Shown here in pieces: positions 23,199-31,973 of a stretch of 64,000 bases of DNA. The stretch comes from Palsa-506 sp963836355 (GTDB taxonomy: Bacteria > Actinomycetota > Actinomycetes > Streptosporangiales > Streptosporangiaceae): the NCBI GenBank assembly GCA_963836355.1, contig CAWIJO010000028.1, forward strand, positions 128,125 to 192,124, written 5' to 3'. Numbering within the stretch: the stretch's first letter is position 1; the number at the start of each line of letters is the position of its first letter. The notes below the pieces were generated by a model. That model did no database searches and was not told the DNA's origin. It was given only the letters and a program-made list of their open reading frames with translations. Position numbers and translations under genes: made by a program.

Positions 23199-24127
23199 CG
23201 CGGAACCCCGGCAAGCACGTCAAGCAGGCGCTGTGCGTCCGCCGTGGCGAGCGATCCGGCCGCCAGGGCGCGGTCGGCGGTGAGCCTGGCCAGCGCGACG
23301 TACGCAGTGACGGATTCCGGCGACGCGACGCGCAGCGCCTGGATGTGGCTGGCTACGGTCTGCGCGTCGCCGCGGGCCACCGGCCCGGTCAGCGCAGCGT
23401 CGCCGAGCCGGAGCGCGTTGTCGAGTGCGGCGGACAGCAACGGCCCGAGCATCCGGCCCGGATTGGCCACTCCGGCCTGCCGCAGCAGGTCTGCTGCCTG
23501 GACAACCAGGGTCACCAGGTGGTTAGCCGAGCTCGCGAGCGCGGCGTGGTAGAGATCCCGGAGTTCTTCCGCGATGAACACGGGTTCCCCGCCCATCTCG
23601 ACCACCAGCGCCTCGGCGACCGGCCGGAGCGGCTCCGGCGCGGTTACCCCGAAGCAGATCCCGGCTAGCTTGTCGATGTCATCCGGCCTGCCGGTGAAGG
23701 TCATCACCGGGTGCAGCGCAAGCGGTAGTGCCGCCTGCCTGGCGGCCGGCTCTAGCACGGCCAGGCCGTGCCGGCCACTGGCATGGGCGACCAGGCGGCC
23801 CTGCATCGGCGCCCCGGCCGCGACCAGCCCGGCGACCAGGCCGGGCAACACGTCATCGGGCACGGTCAGCAGCACCAGATCGGCACCGGCCAGCACCTGA
23901 TCGGGCGGCAGCACGGGCACACCGGGCAGGTTCCGGCGAATCCGCCGGACAGCCGCGTCGGATACCGCGGAGACGGCTACCACCCGGTGCCCGGCCCGGG
24001 CGAGCGCGGCTGCCAGCACGCTGCCTACCCGGCCCGCGCCGATAACGCCGACGCCGAGCCGGGCGGGGTGCGGTGCAGGACCGCCTGCTGGCGCGGCGGC
24101 GGGGCCGCGCGGGTCGTTATTGCTCAT
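23195..24127 (-). CDS. Rossmann-like/DUF2520 oxidoreductase
   Basis: The 310-residue product begins with a Pro/Ala-rich leader, then an NAD(P)-binding Rossmann fold (VGVIGAGRVGSVLAAAL, about 25-41), LTVPDD and HPVMTF segments, and a C-terminal all-helical DUF2520 domain (about 155-300). This is the usual pair found upstream of panC in actinobacteria. A role in pantothenate synthesis (ketopantoate reduction) has been suggested from context, but I cannot confirm it from sequence. Confidence 0.85.
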   Translation of the reverse strand: MSNNDPRGPAAAPAGGPAPHPARLGVGVIGAGRVGSVLAAALARAGHRVVAVSAVSDAAVRRIRRNLPGVPVLPPDQVLAGADLVLLTVPDDVLPGLVAGLVAAGAPMQGRLVAHASGRHGLAVLEPAARQAALPLALHPVMTFTGRPDDIDKLAGICFGVTAPEPLRPVAEALVVEMGGEPVFIAEELRDLYHAALASSANHLVTLVVQAADLLRQAGVANPGRMLGPLLSAALDNALRLGDAALTGPVARGDAQTVASHIQALRVASPESVTAYVALARLTADRALAAGSLATADAQRLLDVLAGVPR

Positions 24128-24208
24128 CTCGTTCCAGTCCTCTGCCGGTACCGGACGGCGAGGCTCAGCATATCCGCGGCCTGCCCGGTCACCCGGTAAC
24201 CGACCTGG

Positions 24209-24664
24209 CTACTCATCGTCCGGGTCGTCCGGCGGATCGGGTGCCCGGCAGCAGCGCTCGAGGTAGAGCGCCGCGGCGGCCAGAACCAGGGCGGCAACCA
24301 GCGTGGCGGCTGCGGTGATCGCGTCGGACCGTGGTGCGGGCTTGGCCAGCAGGCCGCCCAGGTAGCTGAGGAAGCCGACGGACAGCCCGCCGAAGATGAC
24401 CGCGACCTGGGCGCTGGCCTTCGCCAGTATGGCCATCCTGGCCACCGCGATGGGCACCAGCGGCTTCGCGCCAGGCCGCCCCTCGATTCGTGCTCGCACG
24501 TTCCGCCCGCTCCAGGCCTCGGCCACCGCGAGCAGCAGCAGGGCTGGCACGCCAGTCCACGGCAGCGGCGGGAAGGACGAGTAGGTCAGCCGGATTACCA
24601 GCCAACCGAGCGCAGCGCAGCAGATGGCAAGTACCGCCAGCGGCCACGGCCTGATCGGGGTCAC
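24209..24664 (-). CDS. DUF3180 membrane protein
   Basis: The 151-residue protein has four transmembrane segments (about 8-24, 36-50, 75-105, 118-137) and an acidic tail. The TSFPPLPW-like SSFPPLPWTG loop and the AKASAQVAVIFGG segment match DUF3180, which follows folK in most actinobacteria. Function unknown. GTG start at 24664. Confidence 0.85.
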   Translation of the reverse strand: MTPIRPWPLAVLAICCAALGWLVIRLTYSSFPPLPWTGVPALLLLAVAEAWSGRNVRARIEGRPGAKPLVPIAVARMAILAKASAQVAVIFGGLSVGFLSYLGGLLAKPAPRSDAITAAATLVAALVLAAAALYLERCCRAPDPPDDPDDE

Positions 24665-24695
24665 CGACGCACCGCCGGGGCCGCACAGCGGCCGG

Positions 24696-25235
24696 TCATG
24701 GCGGCGGCCGCAGCGTGCCGGGGATTCGGCGCGGGCTGGCCGCGGCAGCGGCCGCGGCCGCCAGGTCCGTGACCTGGCCGTAGCCCGTGATGCTGGCGCC
24801 GGGGTCTACGTCATGCCATGGCACGAGGACGAAGGCCCGCTCGTGCGCCCGCGGATGCGGCAGCGTCAGCGCCGGATCCGTACTGGTCTTTGCGCCATAG
24901 CTGATGATGTCGACATCCAGGGTGCGTGGCCCCCAGGGCACCCCCCCGCGGACCCGGCGGCGGGCCGCCTCGGCCGCGTGCGCGCGGTCAAGCACGGCGC
25001 GGGCCGGCAGCGCCGTGGTGGCCAGCAGCACGGCATTGAGGAAGTCCGGCTGGCTGGGGCCGCCGACCGGGGCGGTCTCGTACACCGGGGATACCGCCAG
25101 GAAACCGAGCCCTGGCGGCCCGCATAGCGCGTCCACCGCGGCCTGCAGGTTCGCCAGCCGGTCGCCGAGGTTGCTGCCGAGCCCGATGACCACGCGGACC
25201 GGCAGCCCCGGCCCGGCCGCCCCGGTCACTTGCAT
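24696..25235 (-). CDS. folK: 6-hydroxymethyl-7,8-dihydropterin pyrophosphokinase
   Basis: A 179-residue HPPK with IGLGSNLGDRLANL (about 17-30), VSPVYETAPVGGPSQPDFLNAV and the ATP/Mg signature WGPRTLDVDIISYG (about 107-120), plus LPHPRAHERAFVLVPW. It transfers pyrophosphate from ATP to the pterin before DHPS. It follows folB by 7 bases. The Ala-rich C-terminus (AAAAAAAA) is low complexity. Confidence 0.95.
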   Translation of the reverse strand: MQVTGAAGPGLPVRVVIGLGSNLGDRLANLQAAVDALCGPPGLGFLAVSPVYETAPVGGPSQPDFLNAVLLATTALPARAVLDRAHAAEAARRRVRGGVPWGPRTLDVDIISYGAKTSTDPALTLPHPRAHERAFVLVPWHDVDPGASITGYGQVTDLAAAAAAAASPRRIPGTLRPPP

Positions 25236-25242
25236 TGCCCGG

Positions 25243-25605
25243 TCACTGGCGATTCCGGCGGATTGTCACGGCCACGTCATCGAACGGATGTGAGATCGGG
25301 GCCTGCGGCTTATGCACCGTGATCTCCACTTCCGCGACGCCATGGTCGAGCAGGCACGCGGCCGCCAGCAGGCTGGCCAGCGTCTCGATCAGCCGGACCG
25401 GCTGGCCGGTCACGATGGCCGTCAGCCCGGCCAGCGCGCCGTAGTCGACAGTGCGGGACAGCTCGTCGGCCTCCGCCGCTGCCCTGGTGTCCGTCCACAG
25501 GACGGCATCGACGACGAATTCCTGGCCGTCCCGGCGCTCGTGCTCGAAAACGCCGTGCCTGCCGCGGGCCCGCAGCCCGCGCAGCGCGATCCGGTCCATG
25601 GTCAT
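25243..25605 (-). CDS. folB: Dihydroneopterin aldolase
   Basis: From ATG 25605 the product is 120 residues: DRIALRGLRARGRHGVFEHERRDGQ with the conserved Gly-x-His-Gly, the TVDYGAL loop and the SLL and HKPQAPI motifs. It converts dihydroneopterin to hydroxymethyl-dihydropterin. The ATG overlaps the folP stop as ATGA (25605-25602), which decides the start even though the frame is open to 25695. Confidence 0.94.
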   Translation of the reverse strand: MTMDRIALRGLRARGRHGVFEHERRDGQEFVVDAVLWTDTRAAAEADELSRTVDYGALAGLTAIVTGQPVRLIETLASLLAAACLLDHGVAEVEITVHKPQAPISHPFDDVAVTIRRNRQ

Positions 25606-26543
25606 GCCGCCTCGCCGCCCGGGCCGGCCGCCCGCCAGCGCGCCGCTACCCGGACCGCGTCGGCGTTGCCGCGGACCGCATGCACCCGCACGCACCAGGC
25701 CCCGGCGGTGGCGGCCAGCGCGGTCAGCGCGATCGTCGCGTCATCGGCACCGGCGAACGGCCGCGGCGTCCCGTCATCGGCGGCCAGCAGGCGGCCGATA
25801 AAGCTCTTTCTTGATGCGCCGGCCAGCACCGGGAACGGCGATTGCGCGCAGCCGCCGAGCCGGGCGATTTCCGGCAGCCGGGTCAGCAGCGCCCAGTTGT
25901 GCTCGGCGAGCTTGGCGAAGCCGATCCCGGGGTCAAGCACCATGAGCGCCGGTTCGACGCCGTCGCCAGCGGCCGCGTCGACGCGGCCGCGCAGCTCATC
26001 ACAGACCTCTCGCACCACGTCACCGTAGCGGGCCCGCTGCTGCATCTCGCTGCTGTGTCCGCGCCAGTGCATGACCACGTAGGGCACCTTGGCCGCGGCG
26101 ACGAGACGGTACATCCCCGGATCGGCGAGGCCGCCGCTCACGTCGTTCACCAGCCTCGCACCAGCATTGAGCGCCCCTTCCGCTACCTCGGCGCGCATCG
26201 TGTCGACGCTGACCGTCAGCCCGGCGGCGGCGAGCTCGGAGATGACCGGGCCGACTCGGCGCAGTTCCTCCGCAGCCGGTATCCGGTCCGCGCCCGGCCT
26301 AGTCGATTCACCGCCCACATCGATGATGTCGGCGCCCTCGGCGGCAAGCTGCAGGCCGCGGGAGATCGCCGCGGCGGGCGCGAACCACTCGCCGCCGTCG
26401 GAGAAGGAGTCCGGGGTGACGTTGACCACGCCCATCACCAGGCACCTGCCCGGGGCCGGCAACCCGGGCACGGCCGGCCAGGCCGGCCCGCCGGGGGCCG
26501 GACGCCGGTGCCCGGATCCCGCCGCCGGTGCGTCGCTCATCAT
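25602..26543 (-). CDS. folP: Dihydropteroate synthase
   Basis: Starting at ATG 26543 (or 26540) gives 313 residues: a Pro-rich N-terminal stretch, then MGVVNVTPDSFSDGGEW, DIIDVGGESTRPGAD, SVDTMRAEVAEGAL, LVNDVSGG and LDPGIGFAK, covering the pterin and pABA loops. It is the sulfonamide target. The frame is open upstream to 26807, but that part lies inside the DUF2156 gene and has no DHPS similarity. Confidence 0.95.
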   Translation of the reverse strand: MMSDAPAAGSGHRRPAPGGPAWPAVPGLPAPGRCLVMGVVNVTPDSFSDGGEWFAPAAAISRGLQLAAEGADIIDVGGESTRPGADRIPAAEELRRVGPVISELAAAGLTVSVDTMRAEVAEGALNAGARLVNDVSGGLADPGMYRLVAAAKVPYVVMHWRGHSSEMQQRARYGDVVREVCDELRGRVDAAAGDGVEPALMVLDPGIGFAKLAEHNWALLTRLPEIARLGGCAQSPFPVLAGASRKSFIGRLLAADDGTPRPFAGADDATIALTALAATAGAWCVRVHAVRGNADAVRVAARWRAAGPGGEAA

Positions 26544-26560
26544 GAGCGCCAATCTACGGT

Positions 26561-28426
26561 CTAGCCCGTCGGCCGTGACCGCCGCCCGGCGCGGCGTAAC
26601 CGTCGCACTCGCCGCAGCCGGCTCAGTCCCAGCTTGCGGGCCAGCCGCCGGATTTCCAGGGTCGGCCAGACCAGGAACGCCTCCGCCTCGAGCGCAGCCA
26701 GGCCGATCCGCGGGGTATCCCTGGTGCTCGGGAAAACCATGAACCTGGGCATCCAGTCGGGACAGAACTTGGCATTGAACTTGTACAGCGACTCGATCTG
26801 GAACCACCGGGACATGAAGAGCAGGACGCGGCGCCAGGCGCGGATGATCGGTCCGGCGCCAATCCGCTCGCCGCGCTCCAGCGCGGACCGGAAAGCGGCG
26901 AAGTTCAGCGAGATCCGCCGGACCCCGAACTCTGGCGCGCGGGAGATGGTCTCGACGATCAGGAAGTCGTTCAGGCCGGGCTGCGCAGAGCGGTCGCGGC
27001 GCATCAGGTCAAGGGACAGCCCGTCAAATCCCCATGGCACGAAATGCAGGATCGCGCGCAGCACGCCATCCTCGGTGGCGGTCGCGATCACGCAGCGCCC
27101 GTCATCGCGGCCGCCGACCCGGCCGAGCGCCATCGAGAAGCCCCGCTCGGTCGGGCTGCCGCGCCAGGAGTCGGCCTGCCTGATCAGGTTGTCGATCTGG
27201 TCCCGCGATAGATCACCGGTGCGGTGCAGCTCAGCAACATAGCCATGCTTGCAGACCCTGGTGACCATCTGCCTGACATTGCGCATGGCACGGCCCTGCA
27301 GCGTGAAGCTGGCCACGTCCATGATCGCCTCATCGCCGAGCTCGAGCGCGGTCAAGTCGCCCTCCCGGCACCAGATCTCCGCGCCGAGCTCACCGCAGCC
27401 CACCACGGCCGGCACCCAGGCGTGCCGCGCCGCCTCATCGAGGAACGCGTGTATCGCGCCAGGCCAGGCTTCCGGATCCCCGATGGGATCCCCGGCGGCC
27501 AGCATCACCCCCGACAGCACCCGGTAGCCGATGCACGACTTGCCGGTCGGCGACCAGATGATGCTCTTGTCATCGCGGAGGGCGAAATAGCCGAGCGAGT
27601 CCTGCTCTCCGCAGCGGTCCAGCAAGTCCCGGATCCTGGCCGAGTCCTGACCGCTCGGCCGGCCGGCAGGCTCGGCGGGCCGGAGGAACACGTACGCGGT
27701 GGCGATCAGCGTGAAAAGGCCGAGCGCGCTGGTCAGCAAGCCGAAGAGGTCACCGTGGCCCTCGGGCCCGAACTGGACCGGGCCGGAGAACCCGAATAGC
27801 TCGTAGACGACGGACTGGGCTCGCTGCATAAACGAGTAGTCGGACTTCAGCCCCCTGGTCAACGTGATGAAGGTGAGCCCGATCACGATGTCAGCCAGCA
27901 CCAGGCCGCCGAGCACGGCCAGCGCCCGCCACCTGGTACGCGGATCGCCGACCGCGTAGAACTCGCGCCGGTACCACACCAGCACGGCCAGCAGCGCAGC
28001 CGTCACCACGGCCCCGCCGATGTGCGGGTAGTGCACCAGGTGGATCATGACGCTGGCGCCGAGTAGCAGGATCACGGCCCGGCAGGCCCGGCGCTTCCGC
28101 CTGCGCAGCCCGTGCGACAGCATGAGCAGCAGCAGGCCGGTGATCACATCGGCAGTTCGGGTGAGGTTGGCCAGCGTGCCGGGTGCCAGGTCGCCGATCC
28201 GGTGCAGCCGGTAATGCACGTACAGGCTGGGGATCGCACCCTCGATGACATCGGCCAGGCCGATCAGCAACGCCAGCCAGCCCGCGGCGACCGGCACCCA
28301 CCGCCGCTGATGCCGGCGATCCGGCGGACGCGCCGCGGACCGCCTTTCGCCACCAGATGCGGGCGCTGCCGGGCTTCCCCCGCTGCGTTCAGTCATCTCG
28401 GACAAGTTGGTCAAGCCCCTGGGCAC
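26561..28426 (-). CDS. Phosphatidylglycerol lysyltransferase-domain (DUF2156) membrane protein
   Basis: The 621-residue protein has a basic N-terminus, about six transmembrane helices (about 45-245) and a large cytoplasmic DUF2156/MprF-C-like GNAT domain (about 270-590: SIIWSPTGKSCIGYRVLSGVMLAAGDPIGD in pieces, FSMALGRVGGRDDGRC, LSLDLMRRD, FNAKFCPDW). Relatives transfer lysine from Lys-tRNA to phosphatidylglycerol (MprF, LysX N-half) and alter membrane charge and antimicrobial peptide resistance. The LysX-type lysyl-tRNA synthetase half is absent, so a separate LysS must supply Lys-tRNA. A start at ATG 28396 is also plausible. Confidence 0.8.
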   Translation of the reverse strand: MPRGLTNLSEMTERSGGSPAAPASGGERRSAARPPDRRHQRRWVPVAAGWLALLIGLADVIEGAIPSLYVHYRLHRIGDLAPGTLANLTRTADVITGLLLLMLSHGLRRRKRRACRAVILLLGASVMIHLVHYPHIGGAVVTAALLAVLVWYRREFYAVGDPRTRWRALAVLGGLVLADIVIGLTFITLTRGLKSDYSFMQRAQSVVYELFGFSGPVQFGPEGHGDLFGLLTSALGLFTLIATAYVFLRPAEPAGRPSGQDSARIRDLLDRCGEQDSLGYFALRDDKSIIWSPTGKSCIGYRVLSGVMLAAGDPIGDPEAWPGAIHAFLDEAARHAWVPAVVGCGELGAEIWCREGDLTALELGDEAIMDVASFTLQGRAMRNVRQMVTRVCKHGYVAELHRTGDLSRDQIDNLIRQADSWRGSPTERGFSMALGRVGGRDDGRCVIATATEDGVLRAILHFVPWGFDGLSLDLMRRDRSAQPGLNDFLIVETISRAPEFGVRRISLNFAAFRSALERGERIGAGPIIRAWRRVLLFMSRWFQIESLYKFNAKFCPDWMPRFMVFPSTRDTPRIGLAALEAEAFLVWPTLEIRRLARKLGLSRLRRVRRLRRAGRRSRPTG

Positions 28427-28510
28427 GGGGCATCAGCGTAGTCACCACCGAGTTCCGGCGCGGCCAAACCCCGCAATGCCGGCGACGGCACGTTCCCGGC
28501 GTCCGGTACG

Positions 28511-29095
28511 TCAGCGGGTATGGCGGCCGACGAGCAGGCTGATCGCTTCGGCCCGCGTGCCGTTGTTGTCGCGGAAGCTGCCGCGGACCGCTGAGGTGAC
28601 GGTTTTCGCCCCGGGCTTGCGCACTCCGCGCATGGCCATGCACAGGTGCTCGGCCTCGATCACCACGATCACGCCGCTCGGCTCCAGCACGTTCATCAGG
28701 CCATCCGCGATCTGGCTGGTCATACGTTCCTGCACCTGCGGCCGGCGAGCATAGAGGTCCACCAGCCTGGCCAGCTTGGAGAGGCCGGTGATCTGCCCCT
28801 TCTCGTTCGGGATATAGCCGACATGCGCGACGCCGAAGAACGGGATCAGATGGTGCTCGCAGGTGGCGTACACGTCGATATCCCTGACCAGCACCATCTC
28901 GTCGTGGCCCGCGTCGAAGACCGTCGTCAGCACGTTCTCCGGGCGCTGCCCGAGACCGGAGAACTGCTCTGCGCAGGCGCGCGCCACCCGGGCCGGAGTA
29001 TCGCGCAGGCCATCCCTTTCCGGGTCCTCGCCGATGGCGAGCAGGATCTCCCGTACCGCGCGCTCGATGCGCGCGAGGTCGATCCCGCCGCTCAA
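28511..29095 (-). CDS. folE: GTP cyclohydrolase I
   Basis: A 194-residue FolE1 with the zinc and catalytic motifs ATCEHHLIPFFGVAHVGYIP (about 81-100), GLSKLARLVDLYARRPQ and EAEHLCMAMRGVRKPG. It makes dihydroneopterin triphosphate, the first step of the folate genes clustered here. The ATG overlaps the ftsH stop as ATGA (29095-29092), so translation is coupled. It ends 85 bases before the DUF2156 start. Confidence 0.96.
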   Translation of the reverse strand: MSGGIDLARIERAVREILLAIGEDPERDGLRDTPARVARACAEQFSGLGQRPENVLTTVFDAGHDEMVLVRDIDVYATCEHHLIPFFGVAHVGYIPNEKGQITGLSKLARLVDLYARRPQVQERMTSQIADGLMNVLEPSGVIVVIEAEHLCMAMRGVRKPGAKTVTSAVRGSFRDNNGTRAEAISLLVGRHTR

Positions 29096-31188
29096 TGTGC
29101 CCCGCCGCGCGAGCCATCGTCCGGTTCGCGGGCGGACATCGGCGCGCCCGGCCCTATTGGCCCGATAGCGCCAGGCCCGATAGCGCCGGGGCCACCGATC
29201 ACCGACGAGCCATCGGTCCCGGAGCCGGACGCCTGCCCGTTGCCCGCGGCAGGCAGCGCAGCGCCTTCCGCGCCAGTCAGGGCCAGTTCCTTAGGCGTAA
29301 GCACCGGCGGCCGGTCGGACGGCAAGCGCTTGCCGTAGCCCGTATACGAGCCGCGGGTGGTGCGCTTGCGGACCGGGCTGAAGATCTCGAGCACCTTGTC
29401 CCTGGACAGGGTCTCGTGCTCCATCAGCTTTAGCACCAGGTTGTCGAGCACGTCGCGGTACTGGACCAGGATCTCCCACGCCTCGTCATGCGCGGACTCG
29501 ATCAGCCTGCGCACCTCGTCGTCGATGGCGGAGGCGATTTCCTCGGAGTAGTCCCTGCTGTGCGACATCTCACGACCGAGGAACGGCTCACCGTCCCCGG
29601 TACCGAACTTCCTCGCCCCGAGCCGCTCGCTCATCCCGTATTCGGTGATCATCCCGCGGGCGATGGAGCTTGCTTTCTCGATGTCGTTGGCCGCGCCGGT
29701 GGTCGGCTCGTGGAAAACCAATTCCTCTGCGGTCCTGCCGCCGAGCAGCATGGCCAGCTGGTCCATCATCTCTGCCCTGCTGACCAGGAACTTGTCCTCG
29801 GTAGGCGCCGAAGCCGTGTAGCCGAGGGCCCGGCCGCGCGGGATGATCGTGATCTTGTGCACCGGGTCGGCGTTCGCCAGGGCATGCCCGACGAGCGCGT
29901 GACCGCCCTCGTGATACGCGATGATCTTCCGTTCCTTCTCGGACAGCAGCACGCTCTTACGCTTCGGCCCTGCGGTAACCCGGTCGATCGCCTCCTCGAG
30001 CGCGGCCATCGCGATCTGCGTCATGTTCCCCCTGGCGGTGAGCAGCGCGCCCTCGTTGATCACGTTAGCCAGGTCGGCGCCGGTGAATCCAGGGGTCCGG
30101 CGGGCAATCATGTCCAGGTCCACATCCGGCCCGATCGGCTTGCCGCGCGCGTGCACCCGCAGGATGCCCTTGCGGCCAACCAGATCCGGCTGCGCGACCA
30201 CGATCTGCCGGTCGAACCGGCCAGGACGGAGCAATGCGGGGTCCAGGATGTCGGGCCGGTTGGTGGCGGCGATCACGATCACGCCGCCCTTGGTGTCAAA
30301 GCCGTCAAGCTCGACGAGCAACTGGTTCAGGGTCTGCTCGCGCTCGTCATGACCGCCGCCGAAGCCCGCGCCGCGGTGCCTGCCGACCGCGTCGATCTCG
30401 TCGACGAAAACGATCGCCGGGGCGTTCGCCTTCGCCTGCTCGAACAGGTCGCGCACCCGGGAGGCGCCGACACCGACGAACATCTCCACGAAGTCGGACC
30501 CGGAGATCGAGTAAAACGGCACCCCCGCCTCGCCGGCCACGGCACGCGCCAGCAGTGTCTTGCCGGTGCCCGGCGGGCCGTAGAGCAGCACGCCCTTGGG
30601 GATCTTCGCGCCAATGGCCTGGAACTTGCCCGGGCTCTGCAGGAACTCCTTGATCTCCTGCAGTTCCTCGATGGCCTCGTCCGCGCCCGCTATGTCGGCG
30701 AAAGTCGTTTTCGGCGTGTCCTTGCTGACCAGCTTGGCCTTGGACTTGCCGAAATTCATCACCCTCGAGCCGCCGCCCTGCATCTGGTTCAGCAGGAACA
30801 GGAAAATTAGGATGACGAGCAGGAACGGCAGCCAGCCGACTATCAGGGCCAGCAGGGAGCTGCCCTTGGGCACCTGGACGTTGTACCCCTGCGGCAGCTT
30901 GTGCGCCGCTACCTGCTTCTGCAGCAGCGCCGCGATCTCGGTGCCCTGGTTGCCGACCCAGCTCGCCTGCAAGGGCTGCCCGTGCAACGGCGTGACCTGA
31001 ATGGTCTGCTGGTTATCGATCAGCAGCGCCGACTTCACCTGGCCATTCTGGATCAGCGAGATCACCTGGGAGGTGCTGGCGGGCTTGTACGACGTGCCTG
31101 AACTCGCGTATTTGTACACGAAGAAGAACAGCATCACGACGACGAGGAGGGCGACGAACGGCCCGCGGAAGTAGCGCTTCAGATCCAT
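29092..31188 (-). CDS. ftsH: ATP-dependent zinc metalloprotease FtsH
   Basis: The 698-residue membrane protease has two N-terminal transmembrane helices (about 8-27 and 115-135) around an extracytoplasmic domain, an AAA domain with Walker A GPPGTGKT (about 205) and SRH, and the protease zinc motif HEGGH (about 430). It degrades membrane and short-lived cytoplasmic proteins. The C-terminal tail carries a Gly/Pro/Ile-rich repeat (GAIGPGAIGPIGPGAP), probably a slippage product. folE is coupled downstream. Confidence 0.96.
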   Translation of the reverse strand: MDLKRYFRGPFVALLVVVMLFFFVYKYASSGTSYKPASTSQVISLIQNGQVKSALLIDNQQTIQVTPLHGQPLQASWVGNQGTEIAALLQKQVAAHKLPQGYNVQVPKGSSLLALIVGWLPFLLVILIFLFLLNQMQGGGSRVMNFGKSKAKLVSKDTPKTTFADIAGADEAIEELQEIKEFLQSPGKFQAIGAKIPKGVLLYGPPGTGKTLLARAVAGEAGVPFYSISGSDFVEMFVGVGASRVRDLFEQAKANAPAIVFVDEIDAVGRHRGAGFGGGHDEREQTLNQLLVELDGFDTKGGVIVIAATNRPDILDPALLRPGRFDRQIVVAQPDLVGRKGILRVHARGKPIGPDVDLDMIARRTPGFTGADLANVINEGALLTARGNMTQIAMAALEEAIDRVTAGPKRKSVLLSEKERKIIAYHEGGHALVGHALANADPVHKITIIPRGRALGYTASAPTEDKFLVSRAEMMDQLAMLLGGRTAEELVFHEPTTGAANDIEKASSIARGMITEYGMSERLGARKFGTGDGEPFLGREMSHSRDYSEEIASAIDDEVRRLIESAHDEAWEILVQYRDVLDNLVLKLMEHETLSRDKVLEIFSPVRKRTTRGSYTGYGKRLPSDRPPVLTPKELALTGAEGAALPAAGNGQASGSGTDGSSVIGGPGAIGPGAIGPIGPGAPMSAREPDDGSRGGAH

Positions 31189-31418
31189 CGACGAACGACC
31201 CCGCAGCTCCGGGGCCGGTCCCTCCTGACGAGCGTCATGTCCCGCCGACCCCCGGCGGGAGTGCCATGCGTCCCAGTGACCACGCGCGGCTTCCTTGTCT
31301 TCCCGGCTGATGCGCAGGGATTATCTGACGTTACACCGGACCGGCTGCCGCCGGCACGCAAGAGGCACCGCCCGACGCGCGTCGCCTCGACGCGGCCTCT
31401 CTCCAAGCTAAACGTATT

Positions 31419-31973
31419 TCATCGCGGAATGTGTTCCCCGGCATAGACGTGTGGCGCGAGCGTCCCGATGAACGGCAGGTTCCGGTAGCGCTCGGCATAG
31501 TCCAGTCCGTAGCCGATCACGAACGCGTTGTCGATATCGAAGCCGGCGTAGCCGACCGCCACGTCCATCTGCAGTGCGGCCGGCTTGCGGAGCATCGCCA
31601 GGACCTGCAGGGACGCAGGCTCGCGTGATCGCAGATTGCCGACTAGCCAGGACAGGGTCAGTCCCGAGTCCACGATGTCCTCGACTACCAGCACGTGCCG
31701 GCCGGTGATGTCCGCGTCCAGATCCTTGAGGATCCGGACCACCCCGGATGACTTAGTGCCCGAGCCGTACGACGACACCGCCATCCAGTCCATCTGCACC
31801 GGCAGATGCATTGCCCGCGCCAGGTCAGCCATTACCATGACCGCGCCCTTGAGCACCCCGACGAGCAGCAGTTCGCGGCCAGCGTAATCGGCATCGACCT
31901 GCGCCGCCAGTTCTCGTATCCGCGCCTGCAGCATCTCGGGGGTGATCAGCACGTCCTCAAGTTCGGCGCCCAT
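31419..31973 (-). CDS. hpt: Hypoxanthine(-guanine) phosphoribosyltransferase
   Basis: From ATG 31973 the product is 184 residues: LLLVGVLKGAVMVMADLAR (loop I), VSSYGSGTKSSG (flexible loop), VLVVEDIVDSGLTLSWL (PRPP motif) and VGYGLDYAERYRNLPFIG. It salvages hypoxanthine and guanine with PRPP. The start lies inside the tilS 3' end, an arrangement conserved with ftsH in many bacteria. A GTG at 31988 is the alternative start; the open frame to 32039 is inside the tilS repeat tail. Confidence 0.94.
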   Translation of the reverse strand: MGAELEDVLITPEMLQARIRELAAQVDADYAGRELLLVGVLKGAVMVMADLARAMHLPVQMDWMAVSSYGSGTKSSGVVRILKDLDADITGRHVLVVEDIVDSGLTLSWLVGNLRSREPASLQVLAMLRKPAALQMDVAVGYAGFDIDNAFVIGYGLDYAERYRNLPFIGTLAPHVYAGEHIPR